Positions 19,321-29,245 of a stretch of 64,000 bases of DNA are shown here, piece by piece (within the stretch, counting starts at the first letter, position 1; the number at the start of each line of letters is the position of its first letter). This stretch comes from Vibrio gigantis. GTDB taxonomy: Bacteria > Pseudomonadota > Gammaproteobacteria > Enterobacterales > Vibrionaceae. The position numbers and the translations under genes are program-made. Under the pieces are notes generated by a model, which had not been told where the DNA came from, did not search any database, and was given only the letters and a program-made list of their open reading frames with translations. The DNA lies in assembly GCF_024347515.1 (NCBI RefSeq), contig NZ_AP025492.1, positions 1,860,001-1,924,000 on the forward strand. Reading direction: 5' to 3'.

Positions 19321-19353
19321 GATAAATAAAGCCAAGTTTAGACAAAACATAAT
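19321..19353 (-). promoter_or_regulatory. Promoter block A, sigma-S-like -10 element
   Basis: On the minus strand the block contains TCTAAACTT, close to the sigma-S -10 consensus, with CTAAACT at 19341-19335. It lies 60 bases upstream of the lipoprotein ATG and matches block B (19986-20018) at 25 of 33 ungapped positions. No -35 box is evident, which is tolerated by sigma-S. Confidence 0.45.
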
Positions 19354-19428
19354 ACTCAGCTATGTATTAGCCAAACAACACATAGTTAAAAATCAAGGTA
19401 TAGTCTCCATGCCCCTCATTAGTCGAAA

Positions 19429-19453
19429 ACAAAAAAGCGACCGATAAGGTCGC
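19429..19453 (-). terminator. Terminator of the gene at 19481-19927
   Basis: On the minus strand GCGACC-TTATC-GGTCGC is followed by TTTTTTG, about 28 bases after the stop codon. A canonical rho-independent terminator. Confidence 0.88.
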
Positions 19454-19480
19454 CTATATCATTTCTGTTTAACCGAGCTT

Positions 19481-19927
19481 TTAGCCTTTGGACCAAAAGT
19501 TCTGCATATTCTCTGCTGTCGGTGGTGGTCGTACGCCACAATCACGATAATGGTACTTATCACCGATACCCAGTATCTTGCCATTTTCTTCATCAATCAT
19601 CGCAGCGACTTGAACACCATCTTCCACGTGACGAGTCAGTACAACAATTTCGCTCGCTCTTTCCGCCCTAACAGCGCCCAGTATTTGATATTCGTAACGA
19701 CCTTTCCTTGAATTGACGATCATTTTTGAGTTAATAGGATCAGCGTCATACCCAGCACCAATGTCAAACACCGCTTGGTACAACTTAACTCCTGTCTTCG
19801 AAATACATTGGAAGACCTTAGGGTGGCTTAAGGGCTCTAGCAGTGCTCTACTCGCTTCATCCTTTGAAACACTTGCGTTAGCTAAACTACTAGCAAATAA
19901 AGTCATTAACAAAAGATAAGCTCGCAT
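19481..19927 (-). CDS. Small exported protein of unknown function
   Basis: 148 residues with a signal peptide (1-18, cleavage after ANA). The mature protein has two cysteines (FQCISK near residue 41 and YRDCGV near 131) that could form a disulfide. No domain is recognised. The ATG has GAGG upstream. It has its own terminator and a promoter block like that of the neighbouring lipoprotein gene, so the two may be co-regulated envelope proteins. Confidence 0.7.
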   Translation of the reverse strand: MRAYLLLMTLFASSLANASVSKDEASRALLEPLSHPKVFQCISKTGVKLYQAVFDIGAGYDADPINSKMIVNSRKGRYEYQILGAVRAERASEIVVLTRHVEDGVQVAAMIDEENGKILGIGDKYHYRDCGVRPPPTAENMQNFWSKG

Positions 19928-19985
19928 AAAAAAGACCTCATTATTGGTTTGATAACAAGGCCATAGTAAACACGTTAGAACAACA

Positions 19986-20018
19986 GATGAATAAACAAGA
20001 GTTTAGATAAAGCATAAC
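19986..20018 (-). promoter_or_regulatory. Promoter block B, sigma-S-like -10 element
   Basis: Shares 25 of 33 ungapped positions with block A (19321-19353), at almost the same distance (59 versus 60 bases) from the ATG. The CTAAACT element is at 20006-20000 on the minus strand. It overlaps one arm of the hairpin at 20004-20038. Confidence 0.45.
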
Positions 20019-20038
20019 GAGTTGTTATGCTTTATCTA
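20004..20038. terminator. Long perfect hairpin after prpE
   Basis: TAGATAAAGCATAAC (20004-20018) pairs perfectly with GTTATGCTTTATCTA (20024-20038) around a GAGTT loop. It begins 21 bases after the prpE stop, so termination of the prp operon is the likely role, but there is no clean T-run beyond the stem. The distal arm overlaps promoter block B of the next gene. Confidence 0.55.
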
Positions 20039-20058
20039 TTAAAGACTAAAAGCTCGTT

Positions 20059-21963
20059 CTATTTGCCCAGCTTTTCAGCAATTTCGGTTAAGCTTGTTGG
20101 ATCATCAATCGTCGAAGGCACCACGTACTGTTCACCTTCAGCAATTTGACGAATGGTTCTACGCAAAATCTTACCCGAGCGAGTTTTAGGCAACCTCTCG
20201 ACCACCAAAGCTTGCTTGAAACAGGCGACAGCACCAATCTCATTTCGGACCTTACCAACTAACTCCGCTTGAAGGTCATCGCCATCCACTTTCACGCCGT
20301 CTTTTAGTACAACTAGCCCAAGCGGTAGCTGACCTTTAAGCTCATCGTGAATACCAACCACAGCACATTCAGCAATGGCAGGGTGACCACCAACGATTTC
20401 TTCCATCTCACCCGTAGACAAACGGTGCCCCGCCACATTTATCACATCGTCAATACGACCCATGATAAATAGATAACCATCTTCATCAAGATAACCGCCA
20501 TCACCCGAGACATAATAACCTGGGAACTGGCTCAAATAACCAGATTCAAACCGATCATGATTACGCCATACCGTAGGTAAACAACCAGGCGGTAATGGTC
20601 GTTTGAGTGCCACAAAACCTTGTTGATTCGTTTGTGCTATTTCACCCAACTCATTGAGGATCTCCACTTGATAACCGGGTACAGGCTTGGTTGAAGAGCC
20701 CGCTTTCACAGGCAAAGACTCAAGCCCCGTCGGATTTGCGGAAATCGCCCAACCCGTCTCCGTTTGCCACCAGTGATCGATAACCGGTTTGCTCGTGTGA
20801 GATTCGACCCAGTCCAATGTTGGCGGGTCTAAACGTTCACCTGCCATGAAAATAGACTTGAGTGATGATAAGTCATACTTGTTGAGCAACTCTCCTTCGG
20901 GATCTTCCTTCTTAATTGCCCGGAAGGCCGTTGGTGCCGAGAAAAGCACATCGACATTATACTCTTCACACACGCGCCAGAAAGCACCCGGATCAGGCGT
21001 CCGCACTGGCTTACCTTCAAACAGAATCGTGGTGCAGCCATGAATCAGTGGTGCGTAGACAATATAAGAATGCCCAACTACCCAACCCACATCGGAAGCC
21101 GCCCAAAATACACCGTCTTGCGGCATATTGTAGATGGTACTCATCGAGTATTTCATCGCGACCGCATGGCCACCATTATCGCGGACAACGCCTTTGGGTT
21201 TGCCCGTTGTGCCAGAGGTATACAGAATATATAACGGATCCGTTGCCAAAACAGGTACACATTCATGAGGCTCAGCGCCAACAACAGCTTGTTGCCAATG
21301 CAAGTCACGCTCATGGCTGAGTTCTGCAAGGCATTGTTCCCTCTGGAAAACTACGACTTTCTCAGGTTTCCAACGGCTGTCCATGATTGCTCGGTCAACC
21401 ATCGGTTTATACGGTAAAACTTTGTTGATTTCGATACCACATGACGCAGTCATCAATACCTTTGGCTCGGCATCTTCAATTCGTACTGCAAGCTCATGCG
21501 GAGCAAAACCACCAAACACCACAGAGTGAACGGCACCTAACCTTGCGCATGCAAGCATTGCCATCGCGGCTTCAGGAATCATTGGCATGTAGATCACCAC
21601 ACGATCGCCTTTGGTTACGCCTTGCTCGGCAAGCATTCCAGCCGTTTTTGCCACTTGTTCGCGGAGTTCATTATAAGAATAAGAGGTCTTAATGCCCGTT
21701 ACTGGCGAATCATAAATAAGCGCAACCTTGTCACCGCGTCCATGTTCACAATGATAATCCAGCGCTAACCAACAGGTATTCATTACCCCGTCAGGAAACC
21801 AGCGTTCGATTCCATTCTCGTCGGCTTGTAGGATGTTTTTGGGTGGTTCAAACCAATCAATGGCTTGCGATTGTGTTTTCCAGAAAGATTGAGGATCGTT
21901 TAGTGACCATTGATATTCAGTGTCGTAACCCGTGTTACCGTCTATTCGATTTGTAGCAGACAT
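20059..21963 (-). CDS. prpE: Propionate-CoA ligase PrpE
   Basis: 634-residue acyl-CoA synthetase of the acetyl-CoA synthetase family that activates propionate to propionyl-CoA. The phosphate-binding loop YTSGTTGKPKGV, the WWQTETGW adenylate motif, the SGDGG/MGRIDDVINVAGHR hinge region and the C-terminal KTRSGKILRR lysine motif are all present. The length and the VVRDNGGH segment after the P-loop favour PrpE over Acs. The start ATG has GGAGGAG upstream. It is the last gene of the prp operon, 112 bases after prpF. Confidence 0.92.
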   Translation of the reverse strand: MSATNRIDGNTGYDTEYQWSLNDPQSFWKTQSQAIDWFEPPKNILQADENGIERWFPDGVMNTCWLALDYHCEHGRGDKVALIYDSPVTGIKTSYSYNELREQVAKTAGMLAEQGVTKGDRVVIYMPMIPEAAMAMLACARLGAVHSVVFGGFAPHELAVRIEDAEPKVLMTASCGIEINKVLPYKPMVDRAIMDSRWKPEKVVVFQREQCLAELSHERDLHWQQAVVGAEPHECVPVLATDPLYILYTSGTTGKPKGVVRDNGGHAVAMKYSMSTIYNMPQDGVFWAASDVGWVVGHSYIVYAPLIHGCTTILFEGKPVRTPDPGAFWRVCEEYNVDVLFSAPTAFRAIKKEDPEGELLNKYDLSSLKSIFMAGERLDPPTLDWVESHTSKPVIDHWWQTETGWAISANPTGLESLPVKAGSSTKPVPGYQVEILNELGEIAQTNQQGFVALKRPLPPGCLPTVWRNHDRFESGYLSQFPGYYVSGDGGYLDEDGYLFIMGRIDDVINVAGHRLSTGEMEEIVGGHPAIAECAVVGIHDELKGQLPLGLVVLKDGVKVDGDDLQAELVGKVRNEIGAVACFKQALVVERLPKTRSGKILRRTIRQIAEGEQYVVPSTIDDPTSLTEIAEKLGK

Positions 21964-22075
21964 AATGTCTCCTCCATGATTTGTCCATTACGCCAAGCGC
22001 CCAGCGCTAACTGGCTCACTTGAGTGCACTCTTCTCTGCATGCTCAGCTGTTACTAGCACAGCCGCAGCATCGCT

Positions 22076-23248
22076 TTATTTAGAAAAAGGCACGCGAATG
22101 GCACCTTCCATGATCACTCGGGCGCTACGACTCATGATCGCCCTCTCGATCTTCCATCCATTTTCAGCCTGCATCGCTTTAGCCCCCACCTTTAACGTTC
22201 CTGATGGATGACCAAAAGTCACAAAGTCATGAGAGCCTCCTCCCGCCGCTAAATTCACTAGCGTACCCGGCACACTTGCAGCTGAAGCAATCGCAACCGC
22301 AGCAGTGCCCATCATGGCATGATGCAGCTGCCCCATAGACAGAGCACGGACCAAAAGATCTGTATCAGCGACGGCAACTGCCTTGCCACTTGAAGCTTGA
22401 TACGCTTGAGGCTTGGCCACAAAGGCGACCTTTGGAGTGTGCTGGCGTGATTCCGCTTGTTCCAGTGAATCAATAAGCCCCATCGCAACTGCGCCATGCG
22501 CTCGGATAGACTCAAACATTTCTAGGGCTTTTGGATCACTGTTGATATCTGATTGAAGCTCTGTGCCCTTATAGTCAACCGATTCTGCATCAATAAAAAT
22601 GGTCGGTATTCCCGCATTAATATAAGTCGCCTTGATGCAACCTAGATCTGGAACATCTAAGAAATCGACCACATTTCCTGTAGGGAACATTGATCCACTC
22701 CCATCTGCCGGGTCCAGAAAATCGACCTGAATTTCAGCGGCTGGGAAAGTGACACCATCGAGCTCAAAATCTCCCAACTCTTTGACTTCACCATCCATGA
22801 TAGGCACATGAACAATAATGGTTTTCTCTATGTTCACTTGCCATACTCGCACTTCGACCACACCATTTTCTGGAATACGACTTGAATCAATCAAACCACT
22901 GTGAATAGCGAACGGACCAATTGCCGCAGACAAGTTGCCGCAGTTACCACTCCAATCAATAAATGGCTTATCAATGGCTACCTGGCCAAAGAGATAATCA
23001 ACATCGTGACCAGCTTTACCACTCTTCGACACGATGACGGTTTTGCTGGTGCTGGACGTCGCGCCTCCCATACCATCGGTTTGCTTACCATAAGGATCTG
23101 GGCTGCCAATAACACGCAGAAGAAACTCGTCTCTCGCAGCCCCCGCAACTCGTGCAGCTTCTGGTAAGTCATTCAGGCAGAAGAAAACACCTTTGCTGGT
23201 TCCCCCACGCATATAAGTTGCCGGGACTTTTATCTGTTTAACGTTCAT
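22076..23248 (-). CDS. prpF: 2-methylaconitate isomerase / AcnD accessory protein PrpF
   Basis: 390 residues. The MRGGTSKGVFF block at about 14-24 and the GMGGATSSTSK block are diagnostic of PrpF. PrpF isomerises the 2-methylaconitate made by AcnD so that it can be hydrated to 2-methylisocitrate. It is nine bases downstream of acnD with an AGGAG site, so the two are tightly co-expressed. Cytoplasmic. Confidence 0.94.
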   Translation of the reverse strand: MNVKQIKVPATYMRGGTSKGVFFCLNDLPEAARVAGAARDEFLLRVIGSPDPYGKQTDGMGGATSSTSKTVIVSKSGKAGHDVDYLFGQVAIDKPFIDWSGNCGNLSAAIGPFAIHSGLIDSSRIPENGVVEVRVWQVNIEKTIIVHVPIMDGEVKELGDFELDGVTFPAAEIQVDFLDPADGSGSMFPTGNVVDFLDVPDLGCIKATYINAGIPTIFIDAESVDYKGTELQSDINSDPKALEMFESIRAHGAVAMGLIDSLEQAESRQHTPKVAFVAKPQAYQASSGKAVAVADTDLLVRALSMGQLHHAMMGTAAVAIASAASVPGTLVNLAAGGGSHDFVTFGHPSGTLKVGAKAMQAENGWKIERAIMSRSARVIMEGAIRVPFSK

Positions 23249-23257
23249 CGCTAGCTC

Positions 23258-25942
23258 CTATTGCGCGAGAAAGTCTTTGGCAAAGCGTTGTAATACGCCA
23301 CCAGCGCTATACACACTCACTTCGTCTGCCGTATCCAATCTACACGTCACTGGCACATCAAGTTTTTCACCGCTTTTGCGAGTAATGACCAACGCCAAAT
23401 CTGAACCCGCCTGAATGTCGCCATACACATCGTAAAGTTCAGTACCATCAAGTTGTAAGGTGTTGCGGTCCGTCCCCTCTTTGAATTGCAGAGGTAAGAC
23501 GCCCATACCGACTAAATTGGTTCTGTGTATTCGCTCAAATCCTTCAGCGACGATCACTTCAACACCCGCTAATCGCACGCCTTTAGCCGCCCAGTCGCGT
23601 GATGAACCTTGTCCATAGTCTGCGCCAGCAACAACAATCAAAGGCTGATTACGGTTCATGTAGGTTTCGATCGCTTCCCACATGCGAGTTACTTCTCCCT
23701 CGGGCTCAACTCGTGCCAATGAACCCTGCACCACGTTCCCTGACTCTCTGACCATTTCATTGAAAAGTTTCGGGTTAGCAAAGGTCGCTCTTTGTGCAGT
23801 TAAATGGTCGCCTCGGTGAGTCGCATACGAGTTAAAGTCCTCTTCTGGAACGTCCATTTTTGCGAGATATTCACCCGCCGCACTTGAGGCTAGAATCGCA
23901 TTTGATGGCGAGAGATGATCGGTGGTGATATTGTCACCTAAAATGGCTAGAGGTCTCATACCAGCAAGGTTTCGTTCACCTGCGAGCGCACCTTCCCAAT
24001 AAGGCGGTCTGCGAATATAAGTGCTCTTAGGTCGCCAATCGTATAGCGGCTCACTGCTTAGCTGCTCATCATCTGGCTGGAACATTTTCACGTAAATTTG
24101 TTGGAATTGTTGTGGTTTTACATGCTCGCCAACAACCGCATCGATCTCCGCATCACTCGGCCACAAGTCACTTAAATAGATAGGGTTGCCGTTGCTGTCT
24201 GCGCCTAGGCTGTCCTTCTCGATATCAAAACGAATCGTGCCAGCCAAGGCATAAGCAACCACCAATGGCGGTGACGCTAGGAAAGCTTGTTTAGCATAGG
24301 GATGGATTCGACCATCAAAGTTTCGATTTCCTGATAACACCGCAGTGGAATAGAGGTCGCGCTCAATGATCTCTTGTTGAATTTGCGGATCCAATGCCCC
24401 GCTCATACCATTACAAGTCGTACATGCATAGCCGACAATGCCGAAACCCAACTGCTCCAGTTCTGGGAGCAAACCTGCTGACTCTAGATAGAGCTTGGCG
24501 ACTTTAGATCCTGGCGCAAATGACGTTTTCACCCATGGCTTACGAACCAAACCAAGTTGATTGGCTTTTTTCGCCACTAGTCCCGCTGCTACCACGTTTC
24601 TTGGGTTACTGGTATTGGTGCAAGAGGTAATCGCGGCGATAATTACCGCGCCATCTGGCATTTGCTCTTCGCTATATTGTTCAGCGTGTTGCGCTTTCCA
24701 AGAGGCTTGACTAATACCTTGCTGGGCAAGTTTACTGGTTGGTAAGCGGCGATGAGGGTTCGAAGGTCCTGCAAGGTTTCGCTCAACTTTCGATAAATCA
24801 AACTCGAGTACACGCTCATATTGAGCCGAATCGAGATCATCCGCCCACAGTCCGGTTTGCTTAGCGTAAAGCTCAACTAACTCTACCTGCTCAGGCTCAC
24901 GACCCGTCAACTTAAGGTATTGAATGGTCTGTTCATCGATGTAGAACATGCCCGCAGTCGCCCCGTATTCAGGCGTCATGTTTGAGATAGTCGCACGATC
25001 ACCAATAGTCAGTGCACGAGCACCTTCACCGAAGAATTCCAAGTAGCTTGAAACTACTCTTTCATTGCGAAGAAACTCAGTAATAGCAAGCACAATATCG
25101 GTTGCTGTAATGCCTTCTTGTCGCTGACCAGTCAGTTTTACGCCCACGATATCTGGCAAACGCATCATCGAAGGGCGACCGAGCATCACTGTCTCGGCTT
25201 CCAATCCACCGACACCAATCGCAATAACGCCCAGCGCATCAACATGAGGTGTGTGGCTGTCGGTGCCAACACAAGTATCAGGGAACGCGATACCTTGTTT
25301 AGATTGAATAACCGGAGACATCTTTTCCAGATTAATCTGGTGCATAATTCCATTGCCCGCAGGAATCACACTGACGTTTTTAAACGCCGTTTTACACCAT
25401 TCAATGAAATGAAATCGGTCTTCGTTGCGACGCTCTTCAATTGCTCGGTTTTTATCAAACGCTTCGCTATCAAACCCCGCATGCTCTACAGCTAGAGAGT
25501 GATCCACAATCAGTTGAGTTTCGACCACTGGGTTTACTTTGGCCGGATCCCCACCTTGGTCAGCAATCGCATCTCTTAAGCCCGCTAAATCAACCAAAGC
25601 GGTTTGACCCAGAATGTCATGACACACGACACGCGCTGGATACCAAGGAAAGTCTAAGTCGCTCTTGCGCTCGATGATTTGTTTCAAGCTATCTTCAAGA
25701 GCAGCGGGATTACAGCGTCTTACCAATTGCTCCGCCAATACTCTCGACGTATAAGGCAAGGTTTTATAGCTACCCGGAGATATCGCGTCTACCGCTTCAC
25801 GGGCATCGAAATATTCTAAGCTAGTTCCCGGTAGAACCTTTCTGTATTGGCTATTTTCAATACCTATATTTTGATCAAGGCTCTGGTTTTTCTCAATTTT
25901 CACATCAGACATACATACACCATTATCTAAAATTCTATTCAT
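23258..25942 (-). CDS. acnD: Fe/S-dependent 2-methylcitrate dehydratase AcnD
   Basis: 894-residue aconitase-family enzyme that dehydrates 2-methylcitrate; it replaces the PrpD of enteric bacteria. The cluster ligands are visible as SCTNTSNP and CTTCNG, and the C-terminal swivel domain with ADYGQGSSRDWAAKG and the YATHRGDHLT block is present. The start is uncertain: ATG at 25942 has only a weak GAGAG site, and ATG at 25912 (MSDVKIEK) is an alternative; homology begins further in, at about NSQYRKVLPGTSLEYFD. Its pairing with prpF supports AcnD over ordinary aconitase. Confidence 0.93.
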   Translation of the reverse strand: MNRILDNGVCMSDVKIEKNQSLDQNIGIENSQYRKVLPGTSLEYFDAREAVDAISPGSYKTLPYTSRVLAEQLVRRCNPAALEDSLKQIIERKSDLDFPWYPARVVCHDILGQTALVDLAGLRDAIADQGGDPAKVNPVVETQLIVDHSLAVEHAGFDSEAFDKNRAIEERRNEDRFHFIEWCKTAFKNVSVIPAGNGIMHQINLEKMSPVIQSKQGIAFPDTCVGTDSHTPHVDALGVIAIGVGGLEAETVMLGRPSMMRLPDIVGVKLTGQRQEGITATDIVLAITEFLRNERVVSSYLEFFGEGARALTIGDRATISNMTPEYGATAGMFYIDEQTIQYLKLTGREPEQVELVELYAKQTGLWADDLDSAQYERVLEFDLSKVERNLAGPSNPHRRLPTSKLAQQGISQASWKAQHAEQYSEEQMPDGAVIIAAITSCTNTSNPRNVVAAGLVAKKANQLGLVRKPWVKTSFAPGSKVAKLYLESAGLLPELEQLGFGIVGYACTTCNGMSGALDPQIQQEIIERDLYSTAVLSGNRNFDGRIHPYAKQAFLASPPLVVAYALAGTIRFDIEKDSLGADSNGNPIYLSDLWPSDAEIDAVVGEHVKPQQFQQIYVKMFQPDDEQLSSEPLYDWRPKSTYIRRPPYWEGALAGERNLAGMRPLAILGDNITTDHLSPSNAILASSAAGEYLAKMDVPEEDFNSYATHRGDHLTAQRATFANPKLFNEMVRESGNVVQGSLARVEPEGEVTRMWEAIETYMNRNQPLIVVAGADYGQGSSRDWAAKGVRLAGVEVIVAEGFERIHRTNLVGMGVLPLQFKEGTDRNTLQLDGTELYDVYGDIQAGSDLALVITRKSGEKLDVPVTCRLDTADEVSVYSAGGVLQRFAKDFLAQ

Positions 25943-25989
25943 TGGCTCTCAAGGACAACTCGATAATGAGTCGCCTGGAGACAAAAGGA

Positions 25990-27180
25990 TTAACGTAAAT
26001 GAATAGGCAGCCAGTCTTGATGCTCTGGCCCGGTGTAGTCCGCACTTGGACGAATGATGCGGTTGTTTTCTCTTTGCTCGAACACGTGTGCTGTCCAACC
26101 TGTAAGACGACTCATCACAAAGATAGGCGTAAATAGTTTGGTAGGAATATCCATGAAGTGATAGGCAGAAGCATGAAAGAAATCCGCATTACAGAACAAG
26201 CCTTTTTCACGCTTCATTACCGCTTCAACGCGTTCAGATACCGCGTAAAGCTGCTCGTCGCCAACTTCTTGTGCTAGCTCTTTTGACCAACGTTTAATCA
26301 GCGCGTTACGTGGGTCACTCTCACGATAAATCGCGTGACCGAAGCCCATGATCTTATCTTTATTGGCAAGCATCTTCATGATGTTCGCTTCAGCTTCATC
26401 AGCGGTTTTCCAATCTTGGATCATTTCCATTGCCGCTTCATTCGCACCGCCATGTAAAGGGCCTCTTAATGTGCCTATCGCTGCAGTTACACACGAATGA
26501 ATATCTGATAGTGTTGATGCACAAACACGAGCTGCAAAGGTAGAAGCATTAAATTCATGCTCTGCGTAAAGCGTAAGCGAACAGTGCATGACCTTCTTGT
26601 GTAGTTCACTCGGCGCTTTGTCCGTTAGCATCTTCAAGAAGTAGCCTCCCAAACATGATTCGCTTTGGTCCTGTGTATCAATTCGCACACCATCGTGACT
26701 GAAGCGATACCAATAGCAGATAATGGCAGGGAAAAGTGCAAGCATACGTTCTGTTGCTGATAGCTGCTCAGAAAAGTCAGATTCTTGCTCTAAGTTACCC
26801 AACATTGAGCAACCTGTTCTCATCACATCCATAGGGTGAGCGTCTGCAGGGATAAGTTCTAAAGCGGCTTTCAACGGATCAGGCAAGCCACGTAAACCAA
26901 TCAACAATGTTTTGTAGTCGTCTAACTCTTTTTCACTAGGTAAATGACCTCTTAGTAGCAGGTGTGCTACTTCTTCAAATTGAGCATGATTCGCAAGGTC
27001 AGTTATGTCATAACCACGGTAAGTTAGACCCGTTCCTGATTTGCCAACCGTACATAGCGCCGTCGACCCCGCGCTTTGCCCTCGTAGACCGGCACCACCA
27101 ATCGCTGGCGCTGAACTTGTTTGTTGGTTTACTGCTGAAGCATTATCGACAGTTGCTTGATCACTCAAAGATACAGACAT
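25990..27180 (-). CDS. prpC: 2-methylcitrate synthase PrpC
   Basis: 396-residue citrate-synthase-family enzyme that condenses propionyl-CoA with oxaloacetate. The catalytic histidine blocks LHGGANEAAM and MGFGHAIYRESDPR, and the C-terminal arginine region, are present. The short length and the GLRGQSAGSTALCTVG opening favour PrpC over GltA. The ATG has AAGGAG at ideal spacing. It lies between prpB and acnD. Confidence 0.94.
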   Translation of the reverse strand: MSVSLSDQATVDNASAVNQQTSSAPAIGGAGLRGQSAGSTALCTVGKSGTGLTYRGYDITDLANHAQFEEVAHLLLRGHLPSEKELDDYKTLLIGLRGLPDPLKAALELIPADAHPMDVMRTGCSMLGNLEQESDFSEQLSATERMLALFPAIICYWYRFSHDGVRIDTQDQSESCLGGYFLKMLTDKAPSELHKKVMHCSLTLYAEHEFNASTFAARVCASTLSDIHSCVTAAIGTLRGPLHGGANEAAMEMIQDWKTADEAEANIMKMLANKDKIMGFGHAIYRESDPRNALIKRWSKELAQEVGDEQLYAVSERVEAVMKREKGLFCNADFFHASAYHFMDIPTKLFTPIFVMSRLTGWTAHVFEQRENNRIIRPSADYTGPEHQDWLPIHLR

Positions 27181-27339
27181 GATGAACTCCTTTTCTGGGT
27201 TAGCCGCCCTGCACTCTTTGGTGCTGACTATTTATATTCAGTGACCGCAACTATCTCATTCGATTTCACGGCCCCGATGTGGCTGACTAACCATTCACGT
27301 TATTGGATTAAGTTGATGTTTTAATGTTTGAAACTGTGT

Positions 27340-28236
27340 TTATTCTTCACTCGAAAACAATTGATCCAGCTTGTTCTCGTAGTCGTGGTAATTCAGGTGT
27401 TCATAGAGCTCTTTACGAGTTTGCATTGAATCCAACAGTGATTCCTGATTACCTTCAACTAGCAAGTGCTTATAAACATTCTCTGCCGCTTTGTTCATTG
27501 CGCGGAATGCACTGAGTGGATAAAGCACCATGTCGACATGAGATTGCGCTAACTCTTTGCAGTTGTAGAGTGGGGTTTGTCCAAATTCAGTGATATTGGC
27601 CAAGATTGGCACATGCTTACCTGTTGCTGATTTGAGCGCTTCAGAGAACTTCACGTATTGGTCCAGCTGGTTCATCGCTTCAGGGAAGATCATGTCAGCA
27701 CCCGCTTCAACACACGCAATCGCGCGTTCAATCGCACTGTCGATGCCTTCTACGGCCAGTGCATCGGTACGAGCCATGATCACAAAGCTCTCATCGGTTC
27801 TTGCATCGGTTGCCGCTTTTACTCGATCGACCATTTCCTGTTGGCTAACAATCGCTTTGTTTGGTCGGTGACCACATCGCTTCTGAGCCACTTGGTCTTC
27901 CATGTGAATGGCAGCAGCGCCTGCTTTTTCCATCGCTCGAATGGTTCGTGCAATATTAAACGCCCCACCAAATCCAGTATCAATATCCACCAGCAAAGGT
28001 AAATCACAGGCGTTGGTAATGCGTTCCACATCCACCAATACATCGTTCAATGTGGTGATACCCAGATCAGGCAAACCGTAAGACGCATTGGCGATACCTC
28101 CACCAGACAAGTAGATAGCCTGATGACCCAAGTTCTTTGCCATCATCGCGCAATACGGATTCACCGTGCCGACGATCTGCAGTGGATCATTGTCTTGCAC
28201 AGCTTGGCGGAACTTCGCTCCTGCTGATAACTTCAT
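27340..28236 (-). CDS. prpB: 2-methylisocitrate lyase PrpB
   Basis: 298-residue PEP mutase/isocitrate lyase family enzyme that splits 2-methylisocitrate into pyruvate and succinate. The active-site signature KRCGHRPNK at about residue 121, DIDTGFGG for the metal/substrate site and IMARTDA are present. The ATG follows AGGGAGCG. It is the first enzyme gene after the regulator; 159 bases without an obvious element separate it from prpC. Confidence 0.94.
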   Translation of the reverse strand: MKLSAGAKFRQAVQDNDPLQIVGTVNPYCAMMAKNLGHQAIYLSGGGIANASYGLPDLGITTLNDVLVDVERITNACDLPLLVDIDTGFGGAFNIARTIRAMEKAGAAAIHMEDQVAQKRCGHRPNKAIVSQQEMVDRVKAATDARTDESFVIMARTDALAVEGIDSAIERAIACVEAGADMIFPEAMNQLDQYVKFSEALKSATGKHVPILANITEFGQTPLYNCKELAQSHVDMVLYPLSAFRAMNKAAENVYKHLLVEGNQESLLDSMQTRKELYEHLNYHDYENKLDQLFSSEE

Positions 28237-28273
28237 AATGACGCTCCCTGTTTAATGTTTATTTTGTAAGTTT

Positions 28274-29008
28274 TTAATCCACACCTTTGGATTGAATTTG
28301 TTGTTCGATAAGCAGACGACTACCGGATATGTGTCGACGCATCAGCATTTCTGCTAGCTCTTCATCACGGTTACGGATTGCTTGTAGGATATATTTGTGT
28401 TCATCAAGCGCCTCTTTTGGTCGAGATTGTGCACGTGGCGATTGGTAGCGATACATGCGTAGTAAGTGGTAAAGCTCATCACACAGTAGAGAAATGAGTT
28501 TGCTGTTGCGGCTGGCTTTTATGATTCGATAATGGAAATCGAAATCGCCGTGTTGATGGAAATAGGAAGAACCCTCTACTTCATCGATATGTTTGGAATG
28601 TGTCGACAATAATCCTTCAAGCCCGATAAGCTCTTCTTGTGTGATGTGTCTTGCTGCTAGCCTTGCAGCCATGCCTTCTAGAGCCTCGCGAACCGCGTAA
28701 AGCTCAAGTAGCTTGTCAGCAGAAAAGGTAATCACTCGTGCGCCAACATGAGGAATCCGCTCAATCAGCCCTAACCCTTCGACGCGCATAATCGCCTCAC
28801 GTAATGGTCCTCGACTGACTTCGAAGCGTTTAGCTAACTCAGGTTCAGAGATCTTGCTGCCCGGAGCTAAATCACCGTTGACTATCGCTTCAACCAAGTA
28901 TTCCGTCAGGCTTTCTGACTTGGTATTTTCTTTGTCACCAACACGCGTTTTTGTGTTGGCGCTTAAGGTAAGATCTTTTATCGCAGTATCCATATTCACT
29001 CTGCTCAC
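28274..29008 (-). CDS. GntR-family (FadR/FCD type) regulator of the prp operon
   Basis: 244 residues: an N-terminal winged helix-turn-helix (about 30-95, with ISEPELAKRFEVSRGPLREAIMRVEGLGL) and a C-terminal all-helical FCD ligand domain with metal-binding histidines. The start is GTG at 29008 or ATG at 28993; neither ribosome site is decisive. It heads the prp cluster, and palindromic TTGTCGACAA sites lie just upstream, so autoregulation and control of prpBC-acnD-prpFE is likely. The ligand is probably a methylcitrate-cycle intermediate (inference). In E. coli the regulator is the unrelated PrpR. Confidence 0.88.
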   Translation of the reverse strand: MSRVNMDTAIKDLTLSANTKTRVGDKENTKSESLTEYLVEAIVNGDLAPGSKISEPELAKRFEVSRGPLREAIMRVEGLGLIERIPHVGARVITFSADKLLELYAVREALEGMAARLAARHITQEELIGLEGLLSTHSKHIDEVEGSSYFHQHGDFDFHYRIIKASRNSKLISLLCDELYHLLRMYRYQSPRAQSRPKEALDEHKYILQAIRNRDEELAEMLMRRHISGSRLLIEQQIQSKGVD

Positions 29009-29070
29009 TTCTCATTGTTGAACTCAAACTGTCAACAATTTAACAACATAAACATAAAATACACGATCAA

Positions 29071-29082
29071 ATTGTCGACAAT
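29071..29082. promoter_or_regulatory. Operator palindrome 1 (ATTGTCGACAAT)
   Basis: A perfect 12-base palindrome 62 bases upstream of the GntR-regulator start, 19 bases from an identical copy. Its size and symmetry fit a GntR/FadR-type operator. Confidence 0.7.
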
Positions 29083-29089
29083 CAAGATA

Positions 29090-29101
29090 ATTGTCGACAA
29101 T
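29090..29101. promoter_or_regulatory. Operator palindrome 2 (ATTGTCGACAAT)
   Basis: Second identical palindrome; the 19-base centre-to-centre spacing puts the two sites close to two helical turns apart, allowing cooperative binding on one DNA face. Confidence 0.7.
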
Positions 29102-29245
29102 TTAGACTAAGGTAGTATTTTATTTAAGCAACAAGAACACACGACCACAAGACACCTATAAACAGTAAGTAATTGTCTTATTTAGATAAATCTTTAAAGC
29201 AACCAATCCACTTCTGTACTTACGCTCAAACTAGCCGCTAAAACC

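Noticed and set aside
25118..25677. Plus-strand frames opposite acnD
   Set aside because: Shadows of acnD; no ribosome site or family match.
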